Source of the DNA: Anaerophilus nitritigenes
GTDB taxonomy: Bacteria; Bacillota; Clostridia; Peptostreptococcales; Thermotaleaceae
Length of the DNA: 64,000 nucleotides
Assembly: GCF_004138215.1 (NCBI RefSeq)
Contig: NZ_RYYS01000020.1
Span: 62,001-126,000, forward strand
Direction of reading: 5' to 3'
Both the position numbers and the translations under genes were made by a program. This document shows, piece after piece, positions 47,122-54,947 of this stretch (position 1 is its first letter; each line of letters begins with the position of its first letter). The notes beneath the pieces were generated by a model. That model searched no databases. It had not been told where the DNA came from and worked only from the letters and a program-made list of their open reading frames with translations.

Positions 47122-47201
47122 AAATGATTTAGTGAACTGCAAACATGGATTTTGGCAGTGTTTGTCTAGTAATATTTGTTGTTCATTATCTTTATACTCC
47201 A

Positions 47202-47612
47202 TTATGATGCTTTATCTTGAATCACTTGTTTATCTTTAGTCAATTTATCTGTTTCCCATGCCTGATAAGTGTTAAGTAGATTTAATGCTCTTTGAATTGT
47301 TTTATCATGTACTTTGGATCGGTTTTTAAGAATATTTGACATTTGCATTAATTGAATGTTTACATATTTAGGATTGTTAAGTTTATTGGAAATAGAATTT
47401 TTATCTTTTTTGTTTTTTGATGACAAAAGAGATTCTTTAAACATCAGTAGTACAAAACTATTTTTCTTTTGTTTTGGGATTTGCTTTGTCATTTCATATG
47501 TTTGAGTGAATAACTTTTCTAAATTTCGCTTTTTGTAACGAAAAAATGTAAAACCTCCTCCAATTGCTAAACCGACAATTGCTCCAACAGCAAATAAATG
47601 CGTAATGTCCAT
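47202..47612 (-). CDS. Small membrane-anchored protein, unknown
   Basis: A 136-aa protein with one N-terminal membrane segment (H-L-F-A-V-G-A-I-V-G-L-A-I-G-G-G-F-T-F-F near residues 5-24) followed by a lysine-rich, helical cytoplasmic tail (R-Y-K-K-R-N then K-N-K-K-D-K-N). I do not recognise the family. ATG 47612 follows AAAGGAG by nine bases; a GTG at 47621 overlaps the site. It has no operon partner and is expressed away from the IStron-carrying gene. Confidence 0.65.
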   Translation of the reverse strand: MDITHLFAVGAIVGLAIGGGFTFFRYKKRNLEKLFTQTYEMTKQIPKQKKNSFVLLMFKESLLSSKNKKDKNSISNKLNNPKYVNIQLMQMSNILKNRSKVHDKTIQRALNLLNTYQAWETDKLTKDKQVIQDKAS

Positions 47613-47852
47613 TAATATCACTCCTTTATAAAATATACTTTATCATTTTATCATAAATCATTTGTAAATACATCATCTATAAATGATATAATAATTTATC
47701 ATGCTAGTTTTATAAGTATTAGATAAATAGATAAACCTTAGAAAAAATATATTTAAAAAACAAGGGAGTTCTATTTTTATTGTGATAGAATTAAAAATAT
47801 CATAGATAAAAATTGTACTTATAATTGTACTTGCAAGGAAGGAGAAATTGAA

Positions 47853-48038
47853 TTGGATATACTAAAAGTTAAGGGAAATACTTACTGCATTGATACTGGA
47901 ATGATTTATATACCATTTTATAAAATGAATGATCAAGAAATTATTATGTTAGATACAGGGTTGGAAAAAGAAGACCGTCAGGGTATAGAAGAAGTTTTGG
48001 AAAAAAACAATTTTAAGGTTACAGCTATTTTAAACAGT
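47853..48038 (+). CDS. MBL-fold metallo-hydrolase, 5' exon (interrupted by IStron)
   Basis: The first 62 codons of a metallo-beta-lactamase-fold hydrolase: TTG start after AAGGAAGGAG, then V-K-G-N-T-Y-C-I-D-T-G, I-I-M-L-D-T-G-L and V-T-A-I-L-N-S. Read straight through, translation stops at 48047 inside the inserted element. If the segment 48039-50492 is removed, the frame continues into H-A-H-I-D-H at 50493, giving a 296-aa protein with an intact zinc motif. The gene is therefore either a knockout or is rescued at the RNA level by the group I intron in the insert. Confidence 0.85.
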
Positions 48039-48455
48039 AAACAATAGTTTATAAAATCTTATAAAAAGATTATAAAAATATAAACTATACTGCGTATGTA
48101 GAGAAATCTGCATAGGACACCACTTTAAAACCAGTAAATCCTAAAGCCTTACTACCACAATAAGAGATAGAATCAGAAACTCTTATGAAGGTGTGAAAAC
48201 ATAACAAGTGTAAGGATAGCATATGGTTAAATCCTAAGTGCTGATACAATGGAAATTTGGTCGCCAAGCCTAGAAATAGGAAGGTCAAACGACTATTCCG
48301 AGAGGAAGTAAAGCCCTAAGCGATTGAGGGAGGAAATGGGTGGCTCTTAACGGGTAATGCCGAAGATGAAGAAATAGTCTTTGCACGTTCTGAAAGGAAG
48401 TGGTCATTAGCGTGAGCGAAATGGCATCTATGAGGTAGCGTTCATAGATAAAAGA
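48039..48455 (+). ncRNA. Group I intron ribozyme core of the IStron
   Basis: The 5' end folds back: ATAGTTTATA (48044-48053) pairs with TATAAACTAT (48079-48088), and next to it host CAGT (48035-48038) can pair with ACTG (48089-48092), a P1-like helix. The catalytic core is recognised by CAAACGACTATTCCGAGAGG, by the P7 strands GACTATT (48291-48297) and AATAGTC (48373-48379), which are fully complementary, and by GGTAATGCCGAAGATGAAGA just before the second P7 strand. These are typical of subgroup IA-like bacterial introns. No protein is encoded in this part. Confidence 0.85.
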
Positions 48456-48500
48456 GTATAAACTTTATAAAAAATATAAATACTTTATAATTTTTATAGA
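48456..48500 (+). repeat. Inverted repeat arm, left
   Basis: GTATAAACT, a variable A-run, then 26 bases that are exactly complementary to 50440-50465. It separates the intron core from tnpA. Confidence 0.85.
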
Positions 48501-48544
48501 CTTCTTTCTGTAGTTATATTAATATAATTGTAGGAGGTGGTCTT

Positions 48545-49153
48545 GTGAGAAAATATTCGATTGGTCAATTTGCTAAAAAAATAAATAAGACACAACAAAC
48601 TCTCCGAAATTGGGATAAAAGTGGAAAACTTAAACCTCAAATAGTTGATGAAAATACAGGATATAGATACTATACTGAAAAACAACTTAAAGAATTTTAT
48701 GGAGAAGTGAGCAACAAAGAAAGAATAGTTATAGGATATTGTAGAGTTTTTAGTGCTAAACAAAAAGAAGCACTTGAAAGACAAATAGAAAATGTAAAAA
48801 CTTATTTAATCTCAAAAGGATATCAGTTTAAAATAATATCCGATATTGGAAGTGGGATAAATTATGACAAAAAAGGCTTAAACCAACTAATTCAAATGAT
48901 TCTACAAGATGAAGTTTCTAAGGTTGTTGTGCTATATAAAGATAGACTTGTTAGATTTGGATTTGAACTTATAGAAAATATATGTGAATTTAAATCAATA
49001 GATATAGAAGTTATAGATAGCACAGAAAAATCAGAAGAACAAGAAGTTGTAGAAGATTTGATACAAATAATCACAGTTTTTAGTTGCAGACTTCAAGGTA
49101 AAAGAGCAAAGAAAACTAAAGATATGATTAAGGAGTTGGCGAATGATGATTAA
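48545..49153 (+). CDS. tnpA: IS607-family serine recombinase TnpA with substituted active-site Ser
   Basis: A 202-aa protein. Residues 1-55 are a MerR-type HTH (Y-S-I-G-Q-F-A-K-K-I-N-K-T-Q-Q-T-L-R). The resolvase domain follows with V-I-G-Y-C-R-V, K-D-R-L-V-R-F-G and a C-terminal helix, as in IS607 recombinases. The motif that normally reads R-V-S-S reads R-V-F-S here: Phe69 is where the nucleophilic serine is expected, and the codon TTT is one change from TCT. The adjacent Ser70 remains. If the alignment is right, the enzyme is inactive. GTG 48545 follows AGGAGGTGG; it overlaps tnpB. Confidence 0.9.
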   Translation: MRKYSIGQFAKKINKTQQTLRNWDKSGKLKPQIVDENTGYRYYTEKQLKEFYGEVSNKERIVIGYCRVFSAKQKEALERQIENVKTYLISKGYQFKIISDIGSGINYDKKGLNQLIQMILQDEVSKVVVLYKDRLVRFGFELIENICEFKSIDIEVIDSTEKSEEQEVVEDLIQIITVFSCRLQGKRAKKTKDMIKELANDD

Positions 49154-50321
49154 AGCTATTAAAGTTAGACTATATCCTACTAAAAAACAAGAAGAATTGA
49201 TGTTTAAAAGTGCAGGTGTGGCTAGATTTTCTTATAATTGGGGACTTTATTATCTTAATAACTGTTATAAAGATAATAAAAAATCTTTATCAATAGGTGA
49301 ATTAAGAAAAGTTTTCACTAAATTAAGAAATAGTAATGAATTTCCTTGGCTAAAAGAAGTATCAGCAGAAATACCACAACAAGCACTTAAAGATTTAGGA
49401 GAAGCTTTTAGTAAATTCTTCAACAAAGAAGCTGATTATCCTAAGTTTAAGAAAAAGGGAAAATGTGAAGTTTCATTCTTTCATTTAAATAACAAATTCA
49501 AAGTTGAAAATAAACATATCAGCCTTGAAAAAATAGGCTATGTAAAAATGAAAGATGAAGACAGACTTCCTGTTGGTAACTATAAAAAAGATAAAATTAA
49601 AGTCTTAAATCCGAGAATAAAGCATAACGGAAAGTTTTGGTATCTATCATTAGGATTAGAATTTGATGATATGGAGAAACAAAAACTTACTAATGAAAGT
49701 ATTGGAGTGGATTTAGGAATCAAGGATTTAGCAATAGTTAGCAACATAAATAAACCTTTTAAAAACATTAATAAATCTAAAGAAGTTAAAAGATTAAATA
49801 AGAAACTTAAAAGACTACAAAGAAAAGTTTCAAGAAAATATGATAAGTTGAAATCTGAAAAAGCCTTCCAAAAAGGTGAAAGACTTACTAAAACCCAAAA
49901 TATCATAAAACTTGAAAAAGAGATAAAACTTGTTCATAAAAGAATTGCAGATATACGCTTAAATCATATACATCAAACTACTAATGCGATAGTGAAAACC
50001 AAACCGTCAAGAATAGTAGTTGAGGATTTAAATGTAAAAGGAATGATGAAGAACAAACATCTATCTAAGGCAATTGGGGAACAAGGTTTTAATAAATTCC
50101 TAACTATTCTTAAATACAAGTGTGAGTGGAGAGATATAGAATTTATAAAAGCAGATAAATTCTTTCCAAGTAGTAAAATGTGTTCTTGTTGTGGAACTAT
50201 CAAGAAAGATTTAAAACTTAAAGATAGGACTTATAAGTGTCCTAATGAAAAATGCAATCTTGTGCTTGATAGGGACAAAAATGCAAGTATTAATTTAGCA
50301 AATTATAAATTAGTAGTTTAA
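49143..50321 (+). CDS. tnpB: TnpB RNA-guided nuclease
   Basis: A 392-aa TnpB of full length. N-terminal helical region begins I-K-A-I-K-V-R-L-Y-P-T-K-K-Q. The RuvC residues are all present: Asp in G-V-D-L-G-I (about 188), Glu in V-V-E-D-L-N-V-K-G (about 292), Asp in L-D-R-D-K-N-A-S (about 375). A zinc finger C-S-C-C ... C-P-N-E-K-C lies between the last two. It should cut DNA matched by an omega RNA read from the right end of the element. It overlaps tnpA by 11 bases. No frameshift or missing catalytic residue. Confidence 0.93.
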   Translation: MMIKAIKVRLYPTKKQEELMFKSAGVARFSYNWGLYYLNNCYKDNKKSLSIGELRKVFTKLRNSNEFPWLKEVSAEIPQQALKDLGEAFSKFFNKEADYPKFKKKGKCEVSFFHLNNKFKVENKHISLEKIGYVKMKDEDRLPVGNYKKDKIKVLNPRIKHNGKFWYLSLGLEFDDMEKQKLTNESIGVDLGIKDLAIVSNINKPFKNINKSKEVKRLNKKLKRLQRKVSRKYDKLKSEKAFQKGERLTKTQNIIKLEKEIKLVHKRIADIRLNHIHQTTNAIVKTKPSRIVVEDLNVKGMMKNKHLSKAIGEQGFNKFLTILKYKCEWRDIEFIKADKFFPSSKMCSCCGTIKKDLKLKDRTYKCPNEKCNLVLDRDKNASINLANYKLVV

Positions 50322-50492
50322 TCACTAAAAAGATACTACTAATATGTAGACATTGACGAGGTCGAATTTAAGCCTTTCGAGTGTTACATCAAACCAAAGT
50401 AGCTAATGCAAAATGGGACACGATGAAGAAGGAAATAAATCTATAAAAATTATAAAGTATTTATAAAAAAATTATAGAGTTTATACGTCAGT
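50322..50492 (+). ncRNA. Probable omega RNA (TnpB guide RNA) scaffold
   Basis: The 170 bases between the tnpB stop and the right end hold no ORF and are more G/C-rich at first (ACGAGGTCG, CCTTTCGAG). TnpB elements make their guide RNA from this position, with the guide taken from the flanking host DNA, here starting at CATGCTCATATAGATC in the second exon. The exact scaffold and end need RNA data. Confidence 0.6.
50440..50486 (-). repeat. Inverted repeat arm, right
   Basis: Complement of 48456-48500: the first 26 bases match exactly and the outer GTATAAACT part with one change. In RNA the two arms would pair and loop out tnpA-tnpB. Confidence 0.85.
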
Positions 50493-51197
50493 CATGCTCA
50501 TATAGATCATATTGGGAATAATGCATATTTTAAAAATAAATATAATTCTATCGTTGCTATGTCTGTTTATGAAGCTCTTATTTGTAGTTCAGAGGTTAAT
50601 CTTAAGCTTTTTTATGGAAATTATACCCTAGAATCTATAAAGAGATATTATGGGCATATGGTTTGTAAAACAGACATTACAATAGAGGATAGTCAAGATG
50701 AAATATTATTATGTGGTGTTCATTTTAAAATTATGCATACACCAGGGCATAGTCCTGCTCATATATGTATTATAACCCCTGATGATGTTGCTTATATAGG
50801 AGATGCTCTTATAAGCTATGAAGTAATGGAGAGGGCAAAAATGCCATATGCATATATATTAAGTGAGGACATAAAGAGTAAGAGAAAACTTTATAACCTA
50901 AATTGTAGCAAATATATAGTTGCCCATAAAGGAATATATAACAATATTACAAAATTAATAGATGATAACATAAATTGTTATGAAAGTAGAGCAATGAGAA
51001 TATATGAAGCAATAGACGGATCTATGAAGATGGATGACATTTTGAAAAGTGTCATTAAAAGGTTTAATATTCATGTAAATAATATATATAGATATTATTC
51101 TATAGAAAGAAAGCTAAAATCTTATGTGGAATATTTATATGAAATTAAAAAGCTTAAGTTAATTATGGAAAATGGATTTCTTAAATATACAAAATAA
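50493..51197 (+). CDS. MBL-fold metallo-hydrolase, 3' exon
   Basis: Begins H-A-H-I-D-H-I-G-N-N, the zinc-binding H-x-H-x-D-H motif, in the frame that continues exon 1. It goes on with H-T-P-G-H-S-P-A-H, Y-I-G-D-A-L-I, V-A-H-K-G, which supply the other metal ligands, and a C-terminal winged-helix-like region of about 80 residues. On its own the first ATG (50559) would give a protein without the zinc motif. Function is not known. In the joined form it is 296 aa, normal for the family. Confidence 0.85.
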   Translation, partial: HAHIDHIGNNAYFKNKYNSIVAMSVYEALICSSEVNLKLFYGNYTLESIKRYYGHMVCKTDITIEDSQDEILLCGVHFKIMHTPGHSPAHICIITPDDVAYIGDALISYEVMERAKMPYAYILSEDIKSKRKLYNLNCSKYIVAHKGIYNNITKLIDDNINCYESRAMRIYEAIDGSMKMDDILKSVIKRFNIHVNNIYRYYSIERKLKSYVEYLYEIKKLKLIMENGFLKYTK

Positions 51198-51252
51198 GAT
51201 CTAAGGTTGCTTATATATTTATAATCTAATAAAAATAATTTTACAAATTTTA

Positions 51253-51281
51253 TTGACAAAATAACAAAATAATCATATAAT
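51253..51281 (+). promoter_or_regulatory. Vegetative promoter of the T-box trpB unit
   Basis: TTGACA, 17 bases, TATAAT, about 25 bases ahead of the T-box leader. Confidence 0.85.
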
Positions 51282-51304
51282 TATTTTCAACATCATAAAC
51301 TTAA

Positions 51305-51575
51305 ATCGATGAATAAGAGTAGTAAGTATATTGAAGGATTGTAGAGAGTCGGTGTTGGTGAAAATCCGATATTTGTAGATATACTGAATGGACTTATGAG
51401 TTGGAGCTGAAAAGTTTAGTAGGCAACACGGGTATCTCCCGTTATAGAGATAAGATATCGGAACAATTCCCGTATCTGAGAAAGTGGGTTATTTATTTTG
51501 ATAACCAATTGAGGTGGCACCACGTATATAGCGTCCTCTATGTGTTTGTATAAACATGTAGAGGATTTTTTAATT
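51305..51575 (+). ncRNA. T-box leader, tryptophan specific
   Basis: Stem I begins near AAGAGTAGTAAG and contains AGAGAGTCGGTGTTGGTGAAA. The antiterminator T-box sequence is GAGGTGGCACCACG (51531-51544). In the specifier region TGG (51402-51404) precedes AGCTGAAA, which fits uncharged tRNA-Trp and the trpB gene downstream. A terminator, GTCCTCTATGTG with CATGTAGAGGAT and a U-run (about 51533-51573), completes the switch. Uncharged tRNA would allow readthrough. Confidence 0.93.
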
Positions 51576-51702
51576 TCCGGAAATGATTATTTTTAAACGC
51601 TATATTCATACTTAATTATAATGACAATAGTATGTATGGTCTTTTTATGAACTATTTCTAACTGGTATTTTTAGAATATTCAATCAATAGGAGGTTTTTT
51701 AT

Positions 51703-52881
51703 ATGATTAAAAACAATAATGGTTATTTTGGAGAATTTGGAGGAAGCTATGTTCCTAAAATATTAAAAGAAGTTTTAAAGGATGTAGAACAAAACTTTTA
51801 TCACTTCATTAATGATTCTACATTTATGGAAGAATTAGCTTATTATCACAAGCAATATATTGGTAGAGAAAATCCTCTTTATTTTGCTGAGAGATTATCC
51901 AAAAAAATAGGTGGAGCCAAAATTTATCTTAAAAGAGAAGATTTAAATCATACAGGTGCTCATAAAATTAATAATGCTATTGGACAAGCTCTTTTGGCAA
52001 AAAAAATGGGAAAGAAAAGAATTATTGCTGAAACAGGAGCTGGACAGCATGGCGTTGCTACTGCGACCGTTTGTGCTTTATTTGGAATGGATTGTACTGT
52101 TTATATGGGAGAAATTGATATCAAAAGACAATCTCTAAATGTGTTTAGAATGGAGCTTCTAGGAGCCAAAGTTGTTCCTGTAACAAAAGGATCAGCTACA
52201 TTAAAAGATGCTGTAGATGCTGCTTTAGAAGATTTTGTTGAAAATGCTAGTGATACCTTTTACTTGTTAGGATCGGCAGTTGGTCCTCATCCTTACCCTA
52301 CTATGGTAAGGGAATTTCAAAGTATTATTGGAAAAGAAGCAAGAAAACAAATACTGGATATGGAGGGAAAGCTTCCTAATTATGTTGTTGCAGCTGTAGG
52401 TGGTGGTAGTAATTCTATAGGTCTTTTTTATCCATTTGTAGAAGATAAAGATGTAAAAATAATTGGAGTAGAGCCAGCTGGTAAGGGCCTTGATACACCT
52501 GATCATGCAGCATCCATCATAAAGGGAAGTGTAGGAATTATCCACGGTTTTAAATGCTATACACTTCAAGATGAAAAGGGAGAGCCTCTTCCAGTTCATT
52601 CTATAGCAGCAGGACTTGATTATCCTGGAGTAGGTCCTGAACATAGTTATTATCATTCTATTGGAAGGGCTAATTATGTAGGAATTACAGATGATGAAGC
52701 TTTAGATGCATTCTTTGAACTGTCTAAAACAGAAGGTATTATCCCTGCTATTGAAAGTGCACATGCTGTTGCTTATGGGATGAAGCTTGCAAAAGATTTA
52801 GATAAAGATAAAATTATTATTATTAGTCTTTCGGGCAGAGGAGATAAAGATGTAGCACAGATCAAGGAAATAATGCAATAA
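51703..52881 (+). CDS. trpB: Tryptophan synthase beta chain
   Basis: A 392-aa TrpB1-type enzyme joining indole and serine. It starts [12 protein letters not shown], and the PLP lysine lies in [24 protein letters not shown] and G-G-G-S-N-S-I-G follow. No trpA or other trp gene is adjacent, yet a tryptophan T-box precedes it. It may salvage indole or form part of a dispersed trp pathway. AGGAGG lies nine bases before the ATG. A hairpin follows the stop. Confidence 0.96.
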   Translation: MIKNNNGYFGEFGGSYVPKILKEVLKDVEQNFYHFINDSTFMEELAYYHKQYIGRENPLYFAERLSKKIGGAKIYLKREDLNHTGAHKINNAIGQALLAKKMGKKRIIAETGAGQHGVATATVCALFGMDCTVYMGEIDIKRQSLNVFRMELLGAKVVPVTKGSATLKDAVDAALEDFVENASDTFYLLGSAVGPHPYPTMVREFQSIIGKEARKQILDMEGKLPNYVVAAVGGGSNSIGLFYPFVEDKDVKIIGVEPAGKGLDTPDHAASIIKGSVGIIHGFKCYTLQDEKGEPLPVHSIAAGLDYPGVGPEHSYYHSIGRANYVGITDDEALDAFFELSKTEGIIPAIESAHAVAYGMKLAKDLDKDKIIIISLSGRGDKDVAQIKEIMQ

Positions 52882-52886
52882 TATAT

Positions 52887-52922
52887 TTACAACAGGGTGA
52901 TTTATAATCACCCTGTTGTAAA
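52887..52922 (+). terminator. Hairpin after trpB
   Basis: TTACAACAGGGTGAT-TTATA-ATCACCCTGTTGTAA, a near-perfect 14-15 base-pair stem; the U-tract is weak. Confidence 0.75.
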
Positions 52923-53106
52923 ATAGTGAGTTGTATAATAATATTTAAATAACGTATGATAAATTAAGGTATTCTTAAGGTAATAAAATGATTTCTAGTA
53001 TAGGGTAATTAGTTATTGAAAAGGGTGAAAAAATAATGGCTAAAGGTCTTTGAATTACTAATGTGGGTATAGAAAAAATAAATTATATTAAGAGGAGAAT
53101 CAGTGC

Positions 53107-53456
53107 ATGGTTTGTTATAGGGACATATCATTTAATGAGGTTTCAAAGATTAAAGAGGTATGGGAGAGAAATAGAAAATTCCATGAAGAGATATCAAAAA
53201 TTTTCAGTAATCTGTATTCAGATATTGTATTTCTACCTTTGAAGGAAATCATGGACAGCCACAAACTCTTCATGTTATAGAAGAAGCTAGAGGAAGAGGA
53301 ATAGGCAAAGAGCTTATGAATCGCAGTATAGAATGGCTAAAAAGTAATGAATGTGAAGTTATTATCCTTACAGTTTCTTGTGAAAACAAATATGCTATTG
53401 AGTTTTATCAAGCTATGGGTTTTAGACCAAATACGATGGAAATGAGACTACAGTAA
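53107..53456 (+). pseudogene. Decayed GNAT N-acetyltransferase
   Basis: The first 57 codons (ATG after AGGAGAA) read Y-R-D-I-S-F-N-E-V and E-V-W-E-R-N-R-K-F-H-E-E, like a GNAT N-terminus, and stop at 53280. Another frame, open from 53211 to 53456, carries E-E-A-R-G-R-G-I-G-K-E-L, the acetyl-CoA P-loop, and A-I-E-F-Y-Q-A-M-G-F. The two parts together are shorter than a normal GNAT, so a frameshift with an internal deletion near 53211-53230 is likely. A terminator follows the second part. Confidence 0.7.
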
Positions 53457-53488
53457 GATGCCTACATGTATTCGTAGGTATCTTTTTT
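53457..53488 (+). terminator. Terminator after the GNAT relic
   Basis: GATGCCTAC-ATGTATTC-GTAGGTATC followed by TTTTTT. Confidence 0.8.
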
Positions 53489-53576
53489 ATTAAATAGGAA
53501 AGTTCTACTTTTATATTTAATAAAAAACTTGCTACTAGAGATTTATAGCAAGACAAAAAGATCTAACGTAAAAGTG

Positions 53577-54131
53577 CTAGATTATTTTTTTGTATTCGTA
53601 ATGTATGCCCCTAATACCTGTATAAGATATTGGAGTCATAGTACCATCACAAACCTGACAATAAGGTTGTGGTGGAATTGATGGATTAAACCCGTTTAAA
53701 ATATTATCTTCTTATAGTTGTTCAACAATGAAACGAGGAACCCATAGGGAATAGTTACATTTTTATTTCCACATAAACAACAAAGAGGATCAACACCAAA
53801 AGAGGTTGCGAAGTTCAGAAGGAATAGTAAAAACAAGATGACGATGTCTACAATTAATAAGCTTAAAAGAAATATTCTTAGCACGTTCAGAAACATAAGC
53901 AGCACCACAAGTATTGCAAAAGCGACTTTTACAGCGAAAAGACACATACTTAAATTGATTACAGTGATCACAAAAATAAAGAGCATGACCAAAAGCGGGG
54001 TCACCACAATGAATAACCTTTTCAACATTTTTAGGTATAGCAGGCCGTAAATCATATCCTAGAGAAAGGAAGCTATCCCAATGGTCAGATAAAATTTGTT
54101 TAATAGTAAAAGATTTATTAGTCATAAACAA
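53577..54131 (-). pseudogene. IS91-family transposase remnant
   Basis: The minus-strand frame from 54131 encodes a zinc-binding N-terminus (F-C-D-H-C-N-Q ... C-K-S-R-F-C-N-T-C-G-A) and H-L-V-F-T-I-P-S-E-L-R, typical of IS91/IS1294 Y2 transposases, then stops. Other frames further on read D-P-L-C-C-L-C-G-N-K and P-Q-P-Y-C-Q-V-C-D-G-T-M, which look like C-terminal pieces of the same protein. The catalytic two-tyrosine region is missing. It is a deleted, inactive copy. Confidence 0.7.
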
Positions 54132-54194
54132 TCACCAATATATTTATATCAAAATAAAGAAAACTACTCAAGAAAAAACAGCAATCTAAAAGAA

Positions 54195-54247
54195 AAAAGT
54201 CAGCCATTAGGTGACTGACTTTTAACGTGGCGCTAGCCACTTTTTTT
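54195..54247. terminator. Two adjacent hairpins near the IS91 relic
   Basis: AAAAGTCAG/CTGACTTTT (54195-54223) and GTGGC-GCTA-GCCAC followed by seven Ts (54227-54247). The second is a good terminator on +; both may also be leftovers of an IS end. Confidence 0.65.
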
Positions 54248-54328
54248 ATATTGGTAGAAAATTTTAATAAATGTGTATTATTTATAATTTATGGAAAAAA
54301 TAGACTGTAAGAGAGGTGGTGCTTTAAA

Positions 54329-54943
54329 ATTTATGTATTAATCATAATATTTATAATCCCTTTATTATTTATTCCTATAGTTTTTGAAGGTAAGGTTTTA
54401 AAGAATCATGAAAATGACAAAATTATATTAAATTTTAAAACGTTTTTTGGACTACTTAGATACAATACAGAAATTCCTTTTTTGGATTTTGATATAAAAA
54501 AAAATACAAAACCTTTTTTAAAAATTAAAAAAGAAACCAATAAAAATATAGGAGAGTCACAAGAAGAAAAATCAATTTTTACTATGGAAGAGATGAAAAA
54601 AATTTATAAACAAATAAAGTATTTTAATCGTTTATATAATCATGTGATTAAATATTTGAATAAAAAGATTGTAATAGATGATTTTTTCTTAGAAATTAAA
54701 TTTGGAATAGGAGATGCAGCAGTAACTGGAATGGTAGCAGGATTTTTGTGGATGATAGAAGGACAAATTTTTACATTAATAAAAGAAAATATGAATTGTA
54801 AAGAAATGAACATAAAAGTATGTCCTAATTTTAATCAACAAATTTTTAAAATGAATCTTGATTGTATAATAAGTATTAAAATAGGCTATATTATTATTGC
54901 AGCCCTAAAGATTTTTTATACATTTTTGATAAAAAGGCGGTGA
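54329..54943 (+). CDS. DUF2953 membrane protein, apparent AUU start
   Basis: A protein of about 204 aa with an N-terminal membrane segment (V-L-I-I-I-F-I-I-P-L-L-F), a G-I-G-D-A-A-V-T-G-M-V-A-G block typical of DUF2953 (YtfI type), and a C-terminal hydrophobic stretch. It is next to gerW/ytfJ, as in other spore formers. The frame is open only from 54311 and has no ATG or GTG; the first TTG (54482) would remove the membrane segment. ATT 54329, nine bases after AGGTGG, is the best start. It ends four bases before gerW. Confidence 0.75.
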   Translation: MYVLIIIFIIPLLFIPIVFEGKVLKNHENDKIILNFKTFFGLLRYNTEIPFLDFDIKKNTKPFLKIKKETNKNIGESQEEKSIFTMEEMKKIYKQIKYFNRLYNHVIKYLNKKIVIDDFFLEIKFGIGDAAVTGMVAGFLWMIEGQIFTLIKENMNCKEMNIKVCPNFNQQIFKMNLDCIISIKIGYIIIAALKIFYTFLIKRR

Positions 54944-54947
54944 AAAA

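Larger units (their letters stand above)
48039..50492 (+). mobile_element. IStron: group I intron plus IS607-type tnpA/tnpB element
   Basis: A 2454-base insertion in the MBL gene. From left to right: a group I intron core (about 48039-48455), a 45-base inverted repeat arm, tnpA (serine recombinase), tnpB, a 3' noncoding segment and the second repeat arm. CAGT lies at both junctions (48035-48038 and 50489-50492). The length is a multiple of three, and exact removal restores the host frame. The arrangement matches IStrons such as CdISt1 of Clostridioides difficile, here with an IS607-type rather than Y1 transposase. Confidence 0.88.

Noticed and set aside
48039-50492. Plain IS607 insertion without an intron
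   Set aside because: The 400 bases left of tnpA have group I intron signatures, including complementary P7 strands and the GAAGATGAAGAAATAGTC block, too specific for chance.
53038-53060. Tiny ATG frame reading M-A-K-G-L then TGA, considered as selenocysteine or a decayed trpA start
   Set aside because: Nothing recognisable follows the TGA in any frame, and there is no UGA-associated hairpin.
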